Positions 12,384-13,578 of a stretch of DNA of 13,578 nucleotides are shown in pieces. Below the pieces are notes generated by a model, which had not been told where the DNA came from, did not search any database, and saw only the letters and a program-made list of their open reading frames with translations. This stretch comes from Acidobacteriota bacterium (GTDB taxonomy: Bacteria; Acidobacteriota; Terriglobia; UBA7540). The stretch spans positions 1 through 13,578 of the forward strand of contig JAKAWN010000160.1 in assembly GCA_021827245.1 (NCBI GenBank). The letters run 5' to 3'. Numbering within the stretch: position 1 is the first letter of the stretch; each line of letters begins with the position of its first letter. The position numbers were made by a program, and so were the translations under genes.

Positions 12384-13578
12384 ATGGGAAATAGCACTTC
12401 GGACCAACCATCTCCTCAAAGACGGTTAATGACGCTGCCGCGCGTCGTGGTCGCTACGACGGCCATGCTGACGTTTATCTCCTTCTGGCGCGCGGCCGCT
12501 ATCGTCCTGAACGACCTTGCCTCGTCAGCCTTCTACGCCGGAGGCATAGCCGAGCAGGCGGTCGGGCCCTCGGCTCCCTGGTTCATCCTGGCCGTCATGC
12601 TTTTCGCTTATGCGGTCGCCCAAATGTATGTGGAAAGCTGCAGCATGTTTGTGCGAGGCGGCGTTTACCGCGTTGTCAAGGAAGCCATGGGCGGCACGCT
12701 GGCCAAGTTTTCAGTCTCCGCGTTGATGTTCGATTACGTCCTCACGGGACCGATCAGCGGCGTATCGGCGGGCCAGTACCTCGCAGGCTTTATTAATGAA
12801 CTTCTGCAGTTTGTTCATATCAACGTTGTATTGCCCACCAATTCAACCGCCGCCGTTTTTGCAGCGGCGGTGACACTCTATTTCTGGTGGCAGAACGTCA
12901 AGGGCATTGAAGAGTCCAGTGAGAAGGCCGTCCGCATTATGCAGTTCACAACCATCCTTGTGGTCATGATGATCGGATGGTGCGGATACACGCTTTGGGT
13001 TCGGGGCGGCCATCTTCCTCCGGCGCCAGTGCCTTCCAATCTGCATTTTTCCGTGGACGCCGAGGGGTGGCTGCGTTCCAGCCGTCTGCCGCAGATTATC
13101 GGTGCCGTGGGCATCCTGGTGGCCTTTGGACACTCAGTCCTGGCCATGAGCGGACTCGAAACCCTGGCACAAGTCTACCGGGAAATCGAACATCCCAAGC
13201 TGCCCAACCTGAAAAAGACGGCTTTTATCATCTTCGTCTACAGCATGGTCTTTACCTCGCTGGTTTCCTTCTTTGCCTTCATGATTATCCCGAATGCTCA
13301 CACGCGGCTCAGTTACAAAGACAACCTGATCGGCGGCCTGGCGATGAACGTAGTGGGACCGCTGACGCTTCGTCTGCTGTTCCAGGGATTCGTGGTTGTG
13401 GTCGGAATCATGATCCTTTCGGGCGCCGTCAACACAGCCATCGTCGGCTCCAACGGTGTTCTGAACCGCGTTTCGGAAGACGGGGTGCTGGCAGACTGGT
13501 TCCGGCAACCCCATCCGCGCTACGGGACCTCGCATCGGATCATCAATCTGGTGGTGGCGCTGCTGCTGTTGATCAGTT
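12384..13578 (+). CDS. APC-superfamily amino-acid permease, N-terminal 398 codons (runs off right edge)
   Basis: This polytopic membrane transporter of the amino acid-polyamine-cation superfamily is cut by the window edge. After a polar N-terminus (MGNSTSDQPSPQRRLMTLPR) come successive hydrophobic helices: SAPWFILAVMLFAYAVAQM, a GGVYRVVKEAMGG loop as in APC transporters, DYVLTGPISGVSAGQYLAGF, and later LVAFGHSVLAMSGLETLAQV. The last of these contains the APC-type substrate-site helix and is followed by EIEHPKLPNLKK. At least eight membrane segments are visible. The start ATG at 12384 has no clear ribosome-binding site. An in-frame ATG at 12429 (before TLPRVVV) is an alternative. The frame is closed upstream by TGA at 12291. 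The substrate is unknown. Confidence 0.88.
   Translation, partial: MGNSTSDQPSPQRRLMTLPRVVVATTAMLTFISFWRAAAIVLNDLASSAFYAGGIAEQAVGPSAPWFILAVMLFAYAVAQMYVESCSMFVRGGVYRVVKEAMGGTLAKFSVSALMFDYVLTGPISGVSAGQYLAGFINELLQFVHINVVLPTNSTAAVFAAAVTLYFWWQNVKGIEESSEKAVRIMQFTTILVVMMIGWCGYTLWVRGGHLPPAPVPSNLHFSVDAEGWLRSSRLPQIIGAVGILVAFGHSVLAMSGLETLAQVYREIEHPKLPNLKKTAFIIFVYSMVFTSLVSFFAFMIIPNAHTRLSYKDNLIGGLAMNVVGPLTLRLLFQGFVVVVGIMILSGAVNTAIVGSNGVLNRVSEDGVLADWFRQPHPRYGTSHRIINLVVALLLLIS

Noticed and set aside
13134..13535. 133-codon minus-strand frame at the right end
   Set aside because: Antisense to the continuous APC permease frame, which shows clear membrane helices and family motifs.

Overview
The window is a stretch of high-GC bacterial chromosome carrying ordinary housekeeping and sugar-metabolism genes, with one short accessory patch. 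The gene styles (small PilZ proteins, secreted duplicated small proteins, a RhaT-type sugar symporter, a large APC permease and an FmdB zinc ribbon) suggest Acidobacteriota. This is an inference from protein character, not from a marker gene.

Layout. 1-1107 (-) is the 5' part of gltX, running off the left edge. 1342-1680 (+) is a small PilZ-like protein. 1925-2689 (-) is surE. 2893-3297 and 4011-4379 (+) are two paralogous small secreted proteins, separated by 713 bp that contain no convincing gene but do carry a REP-like inverted repeat. 4699-8183 (+) is a three-gene sugar module: an extended-SDR sugar epimerase/dehydratase whose near-consensus promoter implies a leaderless mRNA, a zinc-dependent MDR dehydrogenase, and a RhaT-family sugar/H+ symporter. 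An aldo/keto reductase of the sugar-dehydrogenase type at 10367-11353 (-) probably serves the same metabolism.

The accessory patch (about 8185-10282) sits between the symporter and the aldo/keto reductase. It holds a 15-codon remnant of a DUF6883 gene in front of an intact DUF4926 gene, a 128-bp MITE-like element with 19-bp inverted ends, a 63-codon ORF overlapping a full-length homologue of the methyl-directed nuclease DpnI, and, converging from the other strand, the truncated N-terminus of a BglII-like restriction endonuclease coupled to a 59-codon ORF. This looks like a small restriction/defence locus that has lost parts. DpnI-type enzymes cut only GATC carrying N6-methyladenine, so the host chromosome should lack that methylation.

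The right end carries a possible 28-residue membrane peptide (11575-11661), an FmdB-type zinc-ribbon protein (11734-11928), and the 5' part of an APC amino-acid permease (12384 to the edge). No rRNA, tRNA, CRISPR array or complete transposase gene was seen.
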